Assembly (NCBI RefSeq): GCF_014077625.1 | Contig: NZ_JACFXU010000013.1 | Coordinates: 1,116,001-1,180,000, forward strand | Length of the DNA: 64,000 nucleotides | Reading direction: 5' to 3' | Source: Sediminihaliea albiluteola | Lineage (GTDB): Bacteria > Pseudomonadota > Gammaproteobacteria > Pseudomonadales > Halieaceae | Shown: piece after piece, positions 47,816-57,693 of the stretch | Layout: the number at the start of each line of letters is the position of its first letter | Numbering within the stretch: the first letter of the stretch is position 1 | The notes under the pieces: model-generated | Seen by the model: the letters and a program-made list of their open reading frames with translations, nothing else | What the model was told of the DNA's origin: nothing | Database searches by the model: none | Position numbers and translations under genes: made by a program

Positions 47816-49340
47816 GCTGCCCAACCAGCCACTGATGTTGTTGTAAAAAGTGCTCCATGTCAGCGCCAGAGTCCCGCTCTAGCGCGTCGACACTGAATAG
47901 TAATACACGTTCAGATTGGCTCTGGCCTTCCCTAAGCTGCTGCCATAACTCAAATAACTTCGCCATGTAATGGTTAGCAGTCACATGTGGCCCGACCTTG
48001 AACCAATACCACACTTTCAGGCGCTGAGTACCGCTGTCGATATGTGACTCAATAAGCGTAAACTTACGATCGTTCAAGCTAAGCTGCCGCCGGCCTGAGC
48101 TAATAACACGCCACTGCCCCTGATTTCCTAGCAGACGCTTAAAGTCTATGATGGCTTCTGCCCCAGCAATCTGACCTCCGTAGTGCAACTGAAGAACAAG
48201 AAACAATTGCTGCTCACCCTGTGTGTATGCTTGCTCAGTGACCCGCTGTGCCCCAGCTTCTAGAGGCAACCAAGGTGTCGCTGCATCTGATTGTTGCCAA
48301 TCTTTAGTGCTAGCTGGGGGTACTGTCATGGCTTGCGCTTGCAATTCTGCGGTATTCAGCCCAATTTGCTTAAATAGGCTCTGGCCAGACCAGAGCAGCG
48401 CTACAGAAGCAAGGAAGGCCCCAAGCAGCTTGAAAGACCGGGGCCCTCTGGCTTCCGTACTAGCCCTTAGTGAAGGGCTATCATTACTCACTGCTTCAGC
48501 CCAGAAAGACCCAATCCAGAATAACAGCAGCATCACCAGGCCAAAGAACACCCAGCCATAAACGAGGTGGTCAACACCAGCGGCCAGCTTGCCGCTGCTT
48601 AAGTGCCCCAACATCACTATAAAATAGGCTCTCAAGGCATTGGCAAGAATAGGCACAAATAGAGAGAGAGCAATAAACAACAACTGCTTCCAAAGCCTTG
48701 AATAGCTCAGATAGGCATACAGCACACCCAGAGTGAATGAAGCAATGAGATAACGCACCCCACTACAGGCTTCCACTACGCGCCAGTTTCCCGTTGGCAA
48801 ACTAAAATACATACCATCACGAAATACCGGTACGCCTGACCACTCGACCATTCTCACTGTCGCAGTCGCAGTAAACTCCTGCATAGGTGGAATTAAACCC
48901 AGCCCCATGGGAACCGCAAGAAACAGGAAGCCCAAGGGAAAAACTATTATGCGAGCTACGCTATTACCCAGTATCGCCCAAGTACCTGCTACCAGCATGG
49001 CCACCAGTGCCAGCTGCTGGACTACCAGCACCTGCACCAGAGAAGCGGCTAACCACAGCAGCAGCGAGGGGACAAGAAACAAGACTGCGAGGAAGCTGCC
49101 CTGAGGACGGCAAAGACGCAACTCCTCCTTCTTGCGATAAACCAGCCAGATAGAGATCGGTAAAATGAGATAGCCATGGGCAAAAGTATCCGATCGCGCC
49201 CAGATAGCCTGAATGGACAATGCTGTCTCAGCGAACATAATAAAGACTGCACACCAATAAAGTGCTACTAAAATACTTGCTAGCCCCCAGCCATTAACTG
49301 TAGCAGTGCTACTGAGCGAGGAAGGTACGTTAGTAGTCAT
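47805..49340 (-). CDS. xrtA: Exosortase A fused to an EpsI domain
   Basis: 511 aa. Residues 15-290 are an eight-segment transpeptidase-like membrane protein. The predicted triad is Cys192 (VVEACSGVRYL), Arg237 (ANALRAYF) and His258 (VDHLVYGW). Residues about 305-511 form an EpsI-type periplasmic domain (KDWQQSDAATPWLP; LKVWYWFKVGPHVTANHY). XrtA recognises C-terminal PEP-CTERM signals in the inner membrane, cleaves them and helps attach the proteins to the cell surface or matrix. It is the defining gene of the locus and overlaps both neighbours, all on the minus strand. Confidence 0.96.
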   Translation of the reverse strand: MTTNVPSSLSSTATVNGWGLASILVALYWCAVFIMFAETALSIQAIWARSDTFAHGYLILPISIWLVYRKKEELRLCRPQGSFLAVLFLVPSLLLWLAASLVQVLVVQQLALVAMLVAGTWAILGNSVARIIVFPLGFLFLAVPMGLGLIPPMQEFTATATVRMVEWSGVPVFRDGMYFSLPTGNWRVVEACSGVRYLIASFTLGVLYAYLSYSRLWKQLLFIALSLFVPILANALRAYFIVMLGHLSSGKLAAGVDHLVYGWVFFGLVMLLLFWIGSFWAEAVSNDSPSLRASTEARGPRSFKLLGAFLASVALLWSGQSLFKQIGLNTAELQAQAMTVPPASTKDWQQSDAATPWLPLEAGAQRVTEQAYTQGEQQLFLVLQLHYGGQIAGAEAIIDFKRLLGNQGQWRVISSGRRQLSLNDRKFTLIESHIDSGTQRLKVWYWFKVGPHVTANHYMAKLFELWQQLREGQSQSERVLLFSVDALERDSGADMEHFLQQHQWLVGQHVR

Positions 49341-50604
49341 GTAAGGCTCGCTTTTCGTCCATTAGCTTAATCTCAGCACCACGCTGCAGCAGCTTATCGA
49401 CTAGTGGTAAGCTCGCACTCCAGCTGAATTGCTCCAGCACTAACTCGCGTCCATTGAGCCCAAGGTTCTGCCAATCACCCTCAATTAGCTCAGCAACACG
49501 TTGTGAGATCACTTCAGCAGAACCGGCCAGTAATACATGCTGACCATCAATGGCTGGAATCCCTTCCAGTCCCGCTGGACTGACCAAAACCGGACGAGCC
49601 ATAGCCATCGCTTCGAGCACCTTATTCTGTATCCCCCTCGCAACACGCAGAGGTGCTACAGCTGCCAATGAATGCTGCAGATAAGGACGCACATCAGGTA
49701 CCCGTCCCGTCACAAAAACGTTTGGCAGCACTGCTAACTGCTTGACACTGCGATCTGGATTACTGCCAACGATATAGAAAAGTAACTCAGGGTGCTGTTT
49801 TAATAAGACTGGAAACACTTCTTTGGCAAAGCCAACTACAGCATCTATATTCGGCCAATAATCCATCGCGCCGGTGAATACCAAAGCAGCTTGGTCTGGC
49901 TTGAAGGGGTTTGGCAGCCTGTCGTCCGGACAAAAATATCTGCCATCGACGCCATTATTATAATGACTCACACGCTTAGCTTCGGGAACTTGCAGGGAGC
50001 GAAACATCTCTGCCTCCGCCGCTGACACAAACAAACTTGCTGCACTGCGACGATTCAAAGACTTTTCAAACTCTAGTAAGGTTCGCGCCTCGCGCCGGTA
50101 AAGCCAAGACAGTGGCCAAACTTTGGTCTCAGCATACTGCCGCCATTTATCAGAGTCCACATCAACAAAATCAACCACCGCATGCAGCTCTGACAGTGCA
50201 GGCAGCTTCAGATACTGTCCCATTCCAGATGAATAAATCAGTGCCCGAGTAATACCTAGCTCGGTCACTACTGAAGTAATCCAATTCGCTAGGTCACGAC
50301 GAAAGTACAATGGTAATGTTAAAGGTTGATTGCCATATAAGGCTGCCAACAGGGCTGATAAATGCGGCAGCCCGCGCCGAGGCAAGATCAAGCTACGATG
50401 ACAGTAGCTCTCCACTACTTCTTGATACTGCCAGTCATTAGGGTCATCTACGAAGGTCGCCAAGCACACTGCATATTGCTCGCTGAGGTAATTGAGCAGA
50501 TGAAACGAGCGGATTTTGTCACCCTTATCCGGCGGATAGGGTATCCGGTGACACAGCAGTAGAAGCGGCTCACGCAGATCATTGCCTGGTTGCTGTATCG
50601 CCAT
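49330..50604 (-). CDS. XrtA-system glycosyltransferase (TIGR03087 type)
   Basis: 424-aa GT4-like enzyme; LCHRIPYPPDKGDKIRSFHL near residue 18 and LKLPALSELHAVVDFVDVDS are signatures of the stp1 subfamily of exosortase A loci. The C-terminal VAPLRVARGIQNKVLEAMAM is the donor-binding part. Its stop overlaps the start of xrtA by 11 bp, and it follows the FemAB gene by one base. Confidence 0.94.
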   Translation of the reverse strand: MAIQQPGNDLREPLLLLCHRIPYPPDKGDKIRSFHLLNYLSEQYAVCLATFVDDPNDWQYQEVVESYCHRSLILPRRGLPHLSALLAALYGNQPLTLPLYFRRDLANWITSVVTELGITRALIYSSGMGQYLKLPALSELHAVVDFVDVDSDKWRQYAETKVWPLSWLYRREARTLLEFEKSLNRRSAASLFVSAAEAEMFRSLQVPEAKRVSHYNNGVDGRYFCPDDRLPNPFKPDQAALVFTGAMDYWPNIDAVVGFAKEVFPVLLKQHPELLFYIVGSNPDRSVKQLAVLPNVFVTGRVPDVRPYLQHSLAAVAPLRVARGIQNKVLEAMAMARPVLVSPAGLEGIPAIDGQHVLLAGSAEVISQRVAELIEGDWQNLGLNGRELVLEQFSWSASLPLVDKLLQRGAEIKLMDEKRALHDY

Positions 50605-50605
50605 A

Positions 50606-51652
50606 TTAGCCCAGACTTCCAGCGACTAACGGCCCTATGGCATTAGCCAGCGGCAAAGGTAAGCGCTGCCAAATGCGAATCAGCGACTGATACTTCGGGT
50701 TGCTGGGGCTGAGATTGGGCAGTTCATCGCGCTTAACTAGGTAGTACTCATAAGGCAGCGGCTGCGGCTCAAAACCCCAGTTCTTTTTGAAGCTAAAAGG
50801 CCCCGTATCTTTCTTACTGCGACCAAAATCAAAGCCCAAAACACCTTGCTCAACTGAGCGTCGCATGAGCTCCCAATACATAAAGTGATTGCAACCTTTA
50901 ATGGTTCTAGCTCGTGACACGCTGCCACCGTAATAGGGCAGCACCTCCCCGCGAAAATAAAAACTCATCACCCCTGCAACATCAGACTGACCGTCGCTAA
51001 TCATCAAGATTCGGCAGTCTTGACCAAACTCTTCTCGCAAGCACTCTAAATAGCGAATAGAAAAAACTGGAGTACCAAGGTTCCGGACACTTTCCGAGTA
51101 CACGCTATAAAGACGCTTCAGATCATTAGTCTCCTCGCTGATCAATGCGCTTTTTATACCCTTACGTATCATCGCTCTTTGGCGATTAGGAATAGCTTTT
51201 AAATTGACCTCATGATCACTGTCTAACACTGTGCGAAAAGTGTAATACAAGTCTTTGGTGGGCCAACCGCTACCACTGTCTCGGGTGAAGCGAAGCTCCA
51301 TATTATCCACATTGATATCTTCGGCCAGCTTGCAGGCCGTCTCTCGCAGGGTGTTCTCTATCGCTGCGCTATCAGCCAAAATACCGCCGTAAACACAGAA
51401 CGGCAGGCTTATCAGGCTGTGTCCAAAAAGCCGACTTTTTACTTCAGCTAGAGGCAATACACCTACAATTTTGTCCTGACTCAGTGCCAGCAAAAAATGC
51501 GGTCGGTGACCGAAGGCTTTGTGCAGCACACGTGACCAGCCAAAGCGATGACAAAAAGTGCTTTTAGCACTGTTAAACACATAGCGGTCCCACTCTTTGG
51601 CATCGCCCTCCACCGCCCGCCTAACAGTGATGTCCTGCTCTACAAGCATCAT
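50606..51652 (-). CDS. FemAB-family protein, XrtA-associated
   Basis: 348-aa tandem GNAT-fold protein of the FemAB type (TIGR03019). ITVRRAVEGDAKEWDRYV begins the first half, and FDFGRSKKDTGPFSFKKNWG is the conserved end of the second. In Gram-positives FemAB uses aminoacyl-tRNA to extend peptide bridges. In XrtA loci the likely role is transfer of an aminoacyl or acyl group to the glycan. It overlaps the deacetylase stop by 4 bp. Confidence 0.92.
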   Translation of the reverse strand: MMLVEQDITVRRAVEGDAKEWDRYVFNSAKSTFCHRFGWSRVLHKAFGHRPHFLLALSQDKIVGVLPLAEVKSRLFGHSLISLPFCVYGGILADSAAIENTLRETACKLAEDINVDNMELRFTRDSGSGWPTKDLYYTFRTVLDSDHEVNLKAIPNRQRAMIRKGIKSALISEETNDLKRLYSVYSESVRNLGTPVFSIRYLECLREEFGQDCRILMISDGQSDVAGVMSFYFRGEVLPYYGGSVSRARTIKGCNHFMYWELMRRSVEQGVLGFDFGRSKKDTGPFSFKKNWGFEPQPLPYEYYLVKRDELPNLSPSNPKYQSLIRIWQRLPLPLANAIGPLVAGSLG

Positions 51653-52497
51653 TGTCCATACTCATTCACTGGAAAGACCCGATCGACTCGATCCCACTCA
51701 AAATCTGACAACAAGCTCTTCACTCGCGAGTGCATACGTCCAAGATTCAGATAATGTCTAAATCGAGTTTTCAAGCCAAGGCCCGAAATACGCGGCTGAT
51801 CGGCATCAATTTCCCAAGGATGAAAGTAGAAAATGCCCGATTGTGACTCCCCAGTATTAAGGCGCTTTAAGGCCCATCGAGAAAAAGCATAGGGGTAAAG
51901 ACGAAACCAACCTCCACCCCCGCAATTAAAATTTCTTCCAGCAATACTCAAAGTACTTATTGGAATTTCCAGCAAACGTCCTCCGGCTGCTGGAAAAGCA
52001 AAGCGTGGCGCATCGGGCATACCATAGTGATCATGATGGATCGGCACGATACTGGAACTGTATTGATAACCCGCCTCGGCCAATTCATCCAGCGCCCATA
52101 AATTATCTGCGCCGATCGAATAACTTGCTGCGCGATAGCCCAGCACGGCTGTACCAGAAATATCCTCAAGTAAACTGCGCGTCCGAGAAATATCCTCCCG
52201 GAAGGCGCCTCGATCCTGTTGCGTAACACGAATATGCTCCCAGCCATGACTGGCAAGCTCATGTCCCTGAGCAACAATCTTGCGAACCATAGAGGGATGG
52301 CTATTGGCAACACAGCCCAGGGTAAAAAAAGTGCCCTTCACTTCAGCATCGTCAAATAGCTGCAGAATTTTCTCAACATTAGCCTCAACACGGCTCGGCA
52401 TTGATGCCCATTGGGATTTTTCAACATGCGACTCAAATGCAGAGACTTGATAATAGTCCTCCACATCAACCGTCATAGCATTTTTTAGCCTGCGCAT
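51649..52497 (-). CDS. XrtA-associated polysaccharide deacetylase (DUF3473 type)
   Basis: 282-aa deacetylase. NAMTVDVEDYYQVSAFE at the N terminus, TFFTLGCVANSHPSMVR, ELASHGWEHIRV (metal His pair), LGYRAASYSIG, and the C-terminal FYFHPWEIDADQPRI of the DUF3473 extension are typical of the TIGR03006 subfamily. It removes acetyl groups from the exopolysaccharide precursor. It follows wecB by 19 bp and is coupled to the FemAB gene. Confidence 0.94.
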   Translation of the reverse strand: MRRLKNAMTVDVEDYYQVSAFESHVEKSQWASMPSRVEANVEKILQLFDDAEVKGTFFTLGCVANSHPSMVRKIVAQGHELASHGWEHIRVTQQDRGAFREDISRTRSLLEDISGTAVLGYRAASYSIGADNLWALDELAEAGYQYSSSIVPIHHDHYGMPDAPRFAFPAAGGRLLEIPISTLSIAGRNFNCGGGGWFRLYPYAFSRWALKRLNTGESQSGIFYFHPWEIDADQPRISGLGLKTRFRHYLNLGRMHSRVKSLLSDFEWDRVDRVFPVNEYGQ

Positions 52498-52516
52498 CTT
52501 AAACTGCCCCTGAAGA

Positions 52517-53650
52517 TCAATGTTGGTCTAGCCAGCTAGCTATTTTTGCGGCGATACGTGGCGCCGCTTGCCCATCCCAATACTCTGGGATACAGCCGGC
52601 TTTACCACCTGTTTCTCGAGTCTGCCGAAATACACTACGAATCTGTTCTGCATCAGTGCCGACAATCGTATTAGTGCCCTGAGTTACCGTGATTGGACGT
52701 TCTGTGCTCTCACGTAAGGTAATGCAGGGAATTCCAAGTGCGGTGGTTTCTTCCTGGATACCGCCAGAATCCGTAAGCACTAACTGGCTGTCTTTTAATA
52801 TCCCTAACATTTGTAAGTAATTGAAAGGTGGGCAAAGGCTTATGTTCGAGCTGGCAATCAGCTGCTCCAATCCAGCTTGCTTAATTCGGTTTTCTGTACG
52901 CGGATGAAGTGGAAAAATCAGTGGCAAGTCTGCACTAATTTCACTGAGGACCTGCAACAAAGCTCGTAGTGTTTTCGGGTCATCGACATTCGACGGCCTA
53001 TGCAACGTCAGTAGACCGTATTCTTTGAGCTTCCTTGGAGTACTTGCTATCTCATTTAAAGTTTGGGCAGCTGGAATGGCTTTATCTAAATTGTGATGAA
53101 GACTATCTATCATCACATTACCAACAAAATGCACCCGCTCCCTATCTATGCCTTCGCGCACAAGGTTGCTTTCTGCATCTCGCTCAGTAGTGAACAAAAG
53201 ATCTGACAACTGATCAGTGAGGATGCGGTTGATTTCCTCCGGCATGCTCCGATCGCCACTTCGAAGCCCGGCTTCGACATGAATAACCGGGATACCTTTT
53301 TTGACAGCCACCAGTGAGCAAGCAATAGTAGAATTCACATCTCCTACAACCAATACTGCACGAGGTGGGTTGTTATCGAGCTCTGGCTCAAAGCGCTTCA
53401 TGATTTCCGCGGTCTGTACCGCGTGGGACCCAGAGCCAACACCCAAATCAATATCCGGCTCGGGAATTCCCAACTGATCGAAAAAGGACTGCTTCATGGC
53501 CGCATCGTAATGCTGACCAGTATGCAATAAACGATAAGTTATGGCAGGCGAAATTTCCTTAAAGGCGCGAATAACAGGCGCTATCTTCATAAAATTAGGC
53601 CTAGCGCCCACTACACAGAGTATATGCCCAGACGCCGTACCAAGTACCAT
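52517..53650 (-). CDS. wecB: UDP-N-acetylglucosamine 2-epimerase (non-hydrolysing)
   Basis: 377-aa epimerase: VVGARPNFMKIAPVIRAF, VVGDVNSTIACSLVAVKKGI, HVEAGLRSGDRSMPEEINR and LTDSGGIQEETTALGIP are all family signatures. It interconverts UDP-GlcNAc and UDP-ManNAc and so feeds the repeat unit. A UDP-sugar dehydrogenase at the window end could oxidise a related sugar. It is 11 bp downstream of the outer-membrane barrel gene. Confidence 0.95.
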   Translation of the reverse strand: MVLGTASGHILCVVGARPNFMKIAPVIRAFKEISPAITYRLLHTGQHYDAAMKQSFFDQLGIPEPDIDLGVGSGSHAVQTAEIMKRFEPELDNNPPRAVLVVGDVNSTIACSLVAVKKGIPVIHVEAGLRSGDRSMPEEINRILTDQLSDLLFTTERDAESNLVREGIDRERVHFVGNVMIDSLHHNLDKAIPAAQTLNEIASTPRKLKEYGLLTLHRPSNVDDPKTLRALLQVLSEISADLPLIFPLHPRTENRIKQAGLEQLIASSNISLCPPFNYLQMLGILKDSQLVLTDSGGIQEETTALGIPCITLRESTERPITVTQGTNTIVGTDAEQIRSVFRQTRETGGKAGCIPEYWDGQAAPRIAAKIASWLDQH

Positions 53651-53661
53651 TTTAGACCACC

Positions 53662-55164
53662 TTAAAGCTGATATCTGAATTGGAAAACGATGCGATTTTC
53701 CTCGTATTCATTCAATGCACTCTTCGAGCTTCGTTCAGAGTATTGATAGCTCAAAGCCAGCGATGTCCTTTGGCCAATTTTGCGATTGAGGCCAAGGATA
53801 AAGCGCGCCACATCGGACTCTCTGTCAACAGCACTGCGAGCCTCATCAGGCTTACGGCGGTTCCAGGACAAGTGTGTATAGGCGCTTAACTTGGAGCTAA
53901 GTTGTCTGGTAGCTCCGACTCCAGCGTAGATAAAGCTATCTTTGTAGCCATCGACAGCGCGAGTTTGCTCTGAGTGAGAGGCATTTACTGTGAATGAAGT
54001 GCGCTGTGCCCCAAAGTGATAGGACAGCAAAAACTGCTCTCTTAAGATAGGGCTGTTGCTCACCGTGGTCTGCTGACCTTCCGGCCCAAAAATTTCATCC
54101 TGTCCCGGCAGCCCGCCGTCAAGCAAGTCATCGATATTATTGGCAAAAAGATCTTGACCGCGGAGTGATCGATCGTAAGTCAAATCGCGAAAGTAGCTTG
54201 CGCGTAATGCACTGCGCTTGTGTCGATACTCTACGGAAGCCCTCGGGGCGCTGCCAAAAAAGCGCTCTCCAGTACCTGCCTGTACCGTCACACGAGTGCT
54301 GGGTGTCCAAGTTACTCCGACATCCCAGAAGCCACCATCGGAATCCTGGAATACCGTGACGTAATCATTCCACTCCTCACCTACATAAGCATTAATTTGC
54401 CAAGTGCGATTAATTTGCCAAGCTGAGCGCAGCTGGGCAGATGAGAGCTGGCTATTAAAAAAGTCGCCTCCACCCTCACGGTTGTCGTAGTCTATATCAC
54501 TATACTTAGCACTGATGCCAACACTAAGCCGCGTTAACTCCGGAGATGTCCCAATGTCGAAATCGACCTCCTGCCGCTGATTATCATTGACCTGATTTTC
54601 AGAGTTGAACTCTTCACTATATCGATAGCGAAGAAAGAGGCGGCTGCTAGGCGTCAACCTTCGCGAAACAAAAGGTGACACGCTATATTGATAGCTAGTA
54701 TTGAGGTTATTGCGCCCGTCCAGTGCGTCTTCGCCACCAGCGGCAAAGGGGTTTATCCGATTCTGATCAGCGAAAGCAGTGGTATCAAGATACAACCAGT
54801 TTTCTAACAACTCAGCATTGCCATTAAAGCGAATTCGCGGTGCAGGTGAGATCGAATTGCTACCACCGACCCCACAATCAATATCACTATTTTCAATAGT
54901 ACTGAATTGAGCTGCGGCATAGAGATCAATACGTGCACGAGCACCTGTCGCCTTTAAGCGTACATTTGGCGTCGCTGTAGCAATGACATCACTCTCTTTA
55001 TTTTCCTTACTCAGGCAAAGGTTATCTGAATAAATCGCCCCCAATGACAGGCCAGCTGAGCGCTCCCACTCAGCCGCTGAAACTAAGCTAGAGCAGGACA
55101 GCACCGCAGTCATAGGAAATACAATGATGTAGCGCCACAGGCCTGCACTTGGGGTTTTTCTCAT
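53662..55164 (-). CDS. XrtA-associated outer-membrane beta-barrel protein
   Basis: 500-aa protein with a signal peptide (cleavage near VSAA, about residue 31) followed by alternating hydrophobic/polar strands rich in aromatic and Arg/Ser residues up to the C-terminal NRIVFQFRYQL, typical of an outer-membrane barrel. It is the TIGR03016-type member of XrtA loci, probably the export pore or an outer-membrane anchor. Its ATG overlaps the kinase stop by one base (TAATG). Confidence 0.88.
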   Translation of the reverse strand: MRKTPSAGLWRYIIVFPMTAVLSCSSLVSAAEWERSAGLSLGAIYSDNLCLSKENKESDVIATATPNVRLKATGARARIDLYAAAQFSTIENSDIDCGVGGSNSISPAPRIRFNGNAELLENWLYLDTTAFADQNRINPFAAGGEDALDGRNNLNTSYQYSVSPFVSRRLTPSSRLFLRYRYSEEFNSENQVNDNQRQEVDFDIGTSPELTRLSVGISAKYSDIDYDNREGGGDFFNSQLSSAQLRSAWQINRTWQINAYVGEEWNDYVTVFQDSDGGFWDVGVTWTPSTRVTVQAGTGERFFGSAPRASVEYRHKRSALRASYFRDLTYDRSLRGQDLFANNIDDLLDGGLPGQDEIFGPEGQQTTVSNSPILREQFLLSYHFGAQRTSFTVNASHSEQTRAVDGYKDSFIYAGVGATRQLSSKLSAYTHLSWNRRKPDEARSAVDRESDVARFILGLNRKIGQRTSLALSYQYSERSSKSALNEYEENRIVFQFRYQL

Positions 55165-56114
55165 TATGACGACACCGCAGACTGTCTTGGTGCCGGCGCC
55201 TCCGGATTATTCTCAGCATAACCATAGCCGTAACCTAAGCCATAGCCGTAGCCAAAACCAATGAACTTGCGTCGTCTAGCGCGATTCAGAACCATGCCAA
55301 CCATTTTGTCTTCGCTGATATGTTCAATCGCTTCCACTACTGCTTGCTGAGGGGTTCGATCAGCACTAACCACAAACACGATCTGGCCAACGAAGCTAGC
55401 CAAAACACCTGCCTCGGTGGTGAGCAAGAGGGGCGGCGAGTCGAAGACGATAACGCGGTCGGAATATCGTTGCGAGAGCTCACCCATCAATCTGCTCATG
55501 CCCTCACTGGCTAGCAATTCGTTAGATTTTTCGTGTGACCGCCCCGCAGGCAATATACTCAGCTTGTCCATGTTAGTACGGCAAATTACATCACCAATCT
55601 GAGTTCCATTACCCTCTAGAACATCGATCAAGCCAGGGCTATTGCGCGGTACGCCTAACAAACTGCCGGCCGTAGCTTTAGCAACATCTGCATCGACAAA
55701 TAGCACCGTCCGGTCCATTTCCATGGCGATACTAATGGCGAGGTTAATCGAGGAGAATGTTTTTCCATCCCCTTCTAGTGCACTAGTTACCATAACCAAG
55801 TTAGCAAAGCGCAACTCACTGGCTGTCTTACCATCAATATTTTTCAAAATGGGGCGCTTGATACTGCGATACTCTTCCGCAATTAAACTTCGCGGTACAG
55901 CAGGGGTTAACATACCCCGTTGGTGCAGGTTGTCGAAGGGAATTTCAATTGTTCGCAGCTTAACTGTGCCCTCTGCAGCTCGAGATGAATGCGAGACTTT
56001 ATCCTGTGATGAGCGCCCCGACCTTTCATCCGCGCTCTCAATACTTGTAGGCTGCGGCTGTTCCGGCTTAGGGCTAGAGCCCAGTTTCCCTACTGCTTTT
56101 TCAATGATACTCAT
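55164..56114 (-). CDS. XrtA-associated tyrosine autokinase (BY-kinase)
   Basis: 316-aa cytoplasmic BY-kinase. MSIIEKAVGKL start, VTSALEGDGKTFSSINLAI (Walker A), TVLFVDADVAK (Walker A'), VIVFDSPPLLLTTEAG (Walker B). The C-terminal tail has seven tyrosines in alternation with glycines (FGYGYGLGYGYGYA), the likely autophosphorylation cluster. It controls polymer length and export together with the chain-length protein upstream; the LMW phosphatase domain at 21760 may reverse it. Confidence 0.94.
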   Translation of the reverse strand: MSIIEKAVGKLGSSPKPEQPQPTSIESADERSGRSSQDKVSHSSRAAEGTVKLRTIEIPFDNLHQRGMLTPAVPRSLIAEEYRSIKRPILKNIDGKTASELRFANLVMVTSALEGDGKTFSSINLAISIAMEMDRTVLFVDADVAKATAGSLLGVPRNSPGLIDVLEGNGTQIGDVICRTNMDKLSILPAGRSHEKSNELLASEGMSRLMGELSQRYSDRVIVFDSPPLLLTTEAGVLASFVGQIVFVVSADRTPQQAVVEAIEHISEDKMVGMVLNRARRRKFIGFGYGYGLGYGYGYAENNPEAPAPRQSAVSS

Positions 56115-56145
56115 TATTTGGCGACCCTAAATTGTGTCATAGTCT

Positions 56146-57666
56146 CTACCCTATTAATGAACTCTGCTTGAGACTAAGGCCGGCATAGACTAGGAAAAGC
56201 GCTACCACAAGCGATGCGTAAGTGAGAGTAGCGTAAAGTTCTTTGCGCCTTTCATATGCCGATTGCGCTAAGGTAACGGTTCCCAGCAAAGGTAAGCCCG
56301 TGACATTAACCAAGGTACGAGAATCGCTAACGATAGGCGACAAAATTGACAGTAAGAGTCCCACCATCGTGCCACCACCGATACCCAGAAGTAGTACACC
56401 CGCGTTTAGCAGCACCTTGTTCGGTTCGTTTGGCTTTATAGGCACAAAAGGAGGGTCAATCACGCGGAAGGTTACTTCTGAGGTTTTTTGCTCCACATCC
56501 TCTGATAACTTAGCCGATTCGCGGCGCTGCAATAACTGCTGGTGCTGAGACACTAGGACACTGTAGTCCCGGTCCAGTTGTTTTAACTGTCCTTCAACCT
56601 CAGGAATGCTATTAACTTTATTTTCTAGCTCAACAACTCTGCTCTCATACTCAGCCACTCGGACTCGAAGTTCAGCTACCCTGGCCTCTGTTTCCGCTAA
56701 CATGCCGCGCATGCCCTGATACACCGGACTGGCAGATAAACCGTAGGCGCTTGGCCCGGCAACAGCCAACTGAGAGGCTCTCTCCTCCTCTAGCTCATCG
56801 AGTAAACCCTGTACCTGCCTAACTTCTGGATGTTTTTCCGTGTAGCGTGAGCGCAGAGTATCAAGCTTGAGCTGTAGTGATTGTATACGGGCATCCATCG
56901 GGGACCCTCCACCACCACTGGCAAGAAACACTGGCTCCTCACCGAGTAATTGTCGCTCTAATTCACGTCTACGGTTTTCCGCCTCACGCAGCTGCAGCAG
57001 AGCCTCGTCGAGCTGCGCTCGGGAAGCCTGCAAACGGCTATAGTAATCGCCACCACTGCCCGGCAGCATATCCACATTGCTCTGTTTGAATTCTGCTAGG
57101 CGAGCCTCAGCGGCTATTAAACGCTTCTCATAATCCGCTATTTGATCATCGAGAAAATCCTGAGCACCCGAGCCACCATCGCGCCTTTCAGTACGTGAAC
57201 TCTCTATGAACACAGTGATCAATGATTGTGCTAAGCGTTTCGCCGTATCTCTATTGGAGTCCATAACAGAAATTGAATAGAGCGATGAATTAGCGCGATC
57301 ACCAGATAGTGAAATGGCCTTCCTTAATCGGGCAACCATCTCCTCACGCTCCATTTCCGTATTAACGTCCAAGTCCAAGTCGGTCATACGCATGAGCTTT
57401 TCTAAATTAGGCCGACTCAACAGAGTGCGACTCATCATCGCAATACGCTGGTCTATATTAGGCTGAATCGTTAAGCCTTTTAGCAATGGGCGCAAGACAC
57501 TATTGCTATCAACGTATACTCGGGCCGTCGCTACATAGGCCTCGGGTAATCGCCAAACCCACATCCAACCAGCCATACAAACCACCCATGCTACTATCAA
57601 CACCAACCAGCGGTGTCGCCATATGCCCAGCACATAAGACCAGAGCTGCGCTATTGTATCTTGCAT
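56146..57666 (-). CDS. XrtA-associated chain-length determinant protein (Wzz-like)
   Basis: 506-aa polysaccharide co-polymerase. First membrane segment at about 20-36 (WLVLIVAWVVCMAGWMW), Wzz motif TARVYVDSNSVLRPLLKG, long coiled-coil periplasmic part (about 170-400), second membrane segments near 430-450 and 480-500, preceded by IDPPFVPIKPNEPNK. It sets polymer length in the inner membrane together with the separate BY-kinase. It is 31 bp upstream of the kinase gene. Confidence 0.94.
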   Translation of the reverse strand: MQDTIAQLWSYVLGIWRHRWLVLIVAWVVCMAGWMWVWRLPEAYVATARVYVDSNSVLRPLLKGLTIQPNIDQRIAMMSRTLLSRPNLEKLMRMTDLDLDVNTEMEREEMVARLRKAISLSGDRANSSLYSISVMDSNRDTAKRLAQSLITVFIESSRTERRDGGSGAQDFLDDQIADYEKRLIAAEARLAEFKQSNVDMLPGSGGDYYSRLQASRAQLDEALLQLREAENRRRELERQLLGEEPVFLASGGGGSPMDARIQSLQLKLDTLRSRYTEKHPEVRQVQGLLDELEEERASQLAVAGPSAYGLSASPVYQGMRGMLAETEARVAELRVRVAEYESRVVELENKVNSIPEVEGQLKQLDRDYSVLVSQHQQLLQRRESAKLSEDVEQKTSEVTFRVIDPPFVPIKPNEPNKVLLNAGVLLLGIGGGTMVGLLLSILSPIVSDSRTLVNVTGLPLLGTVTLAQSAYERRKELYATLTYASLVVALFLVYAGLSLKQSSLIG

Positions 57667-57693
57667 ATTACCTTGCCTATTGACCGGGACAGT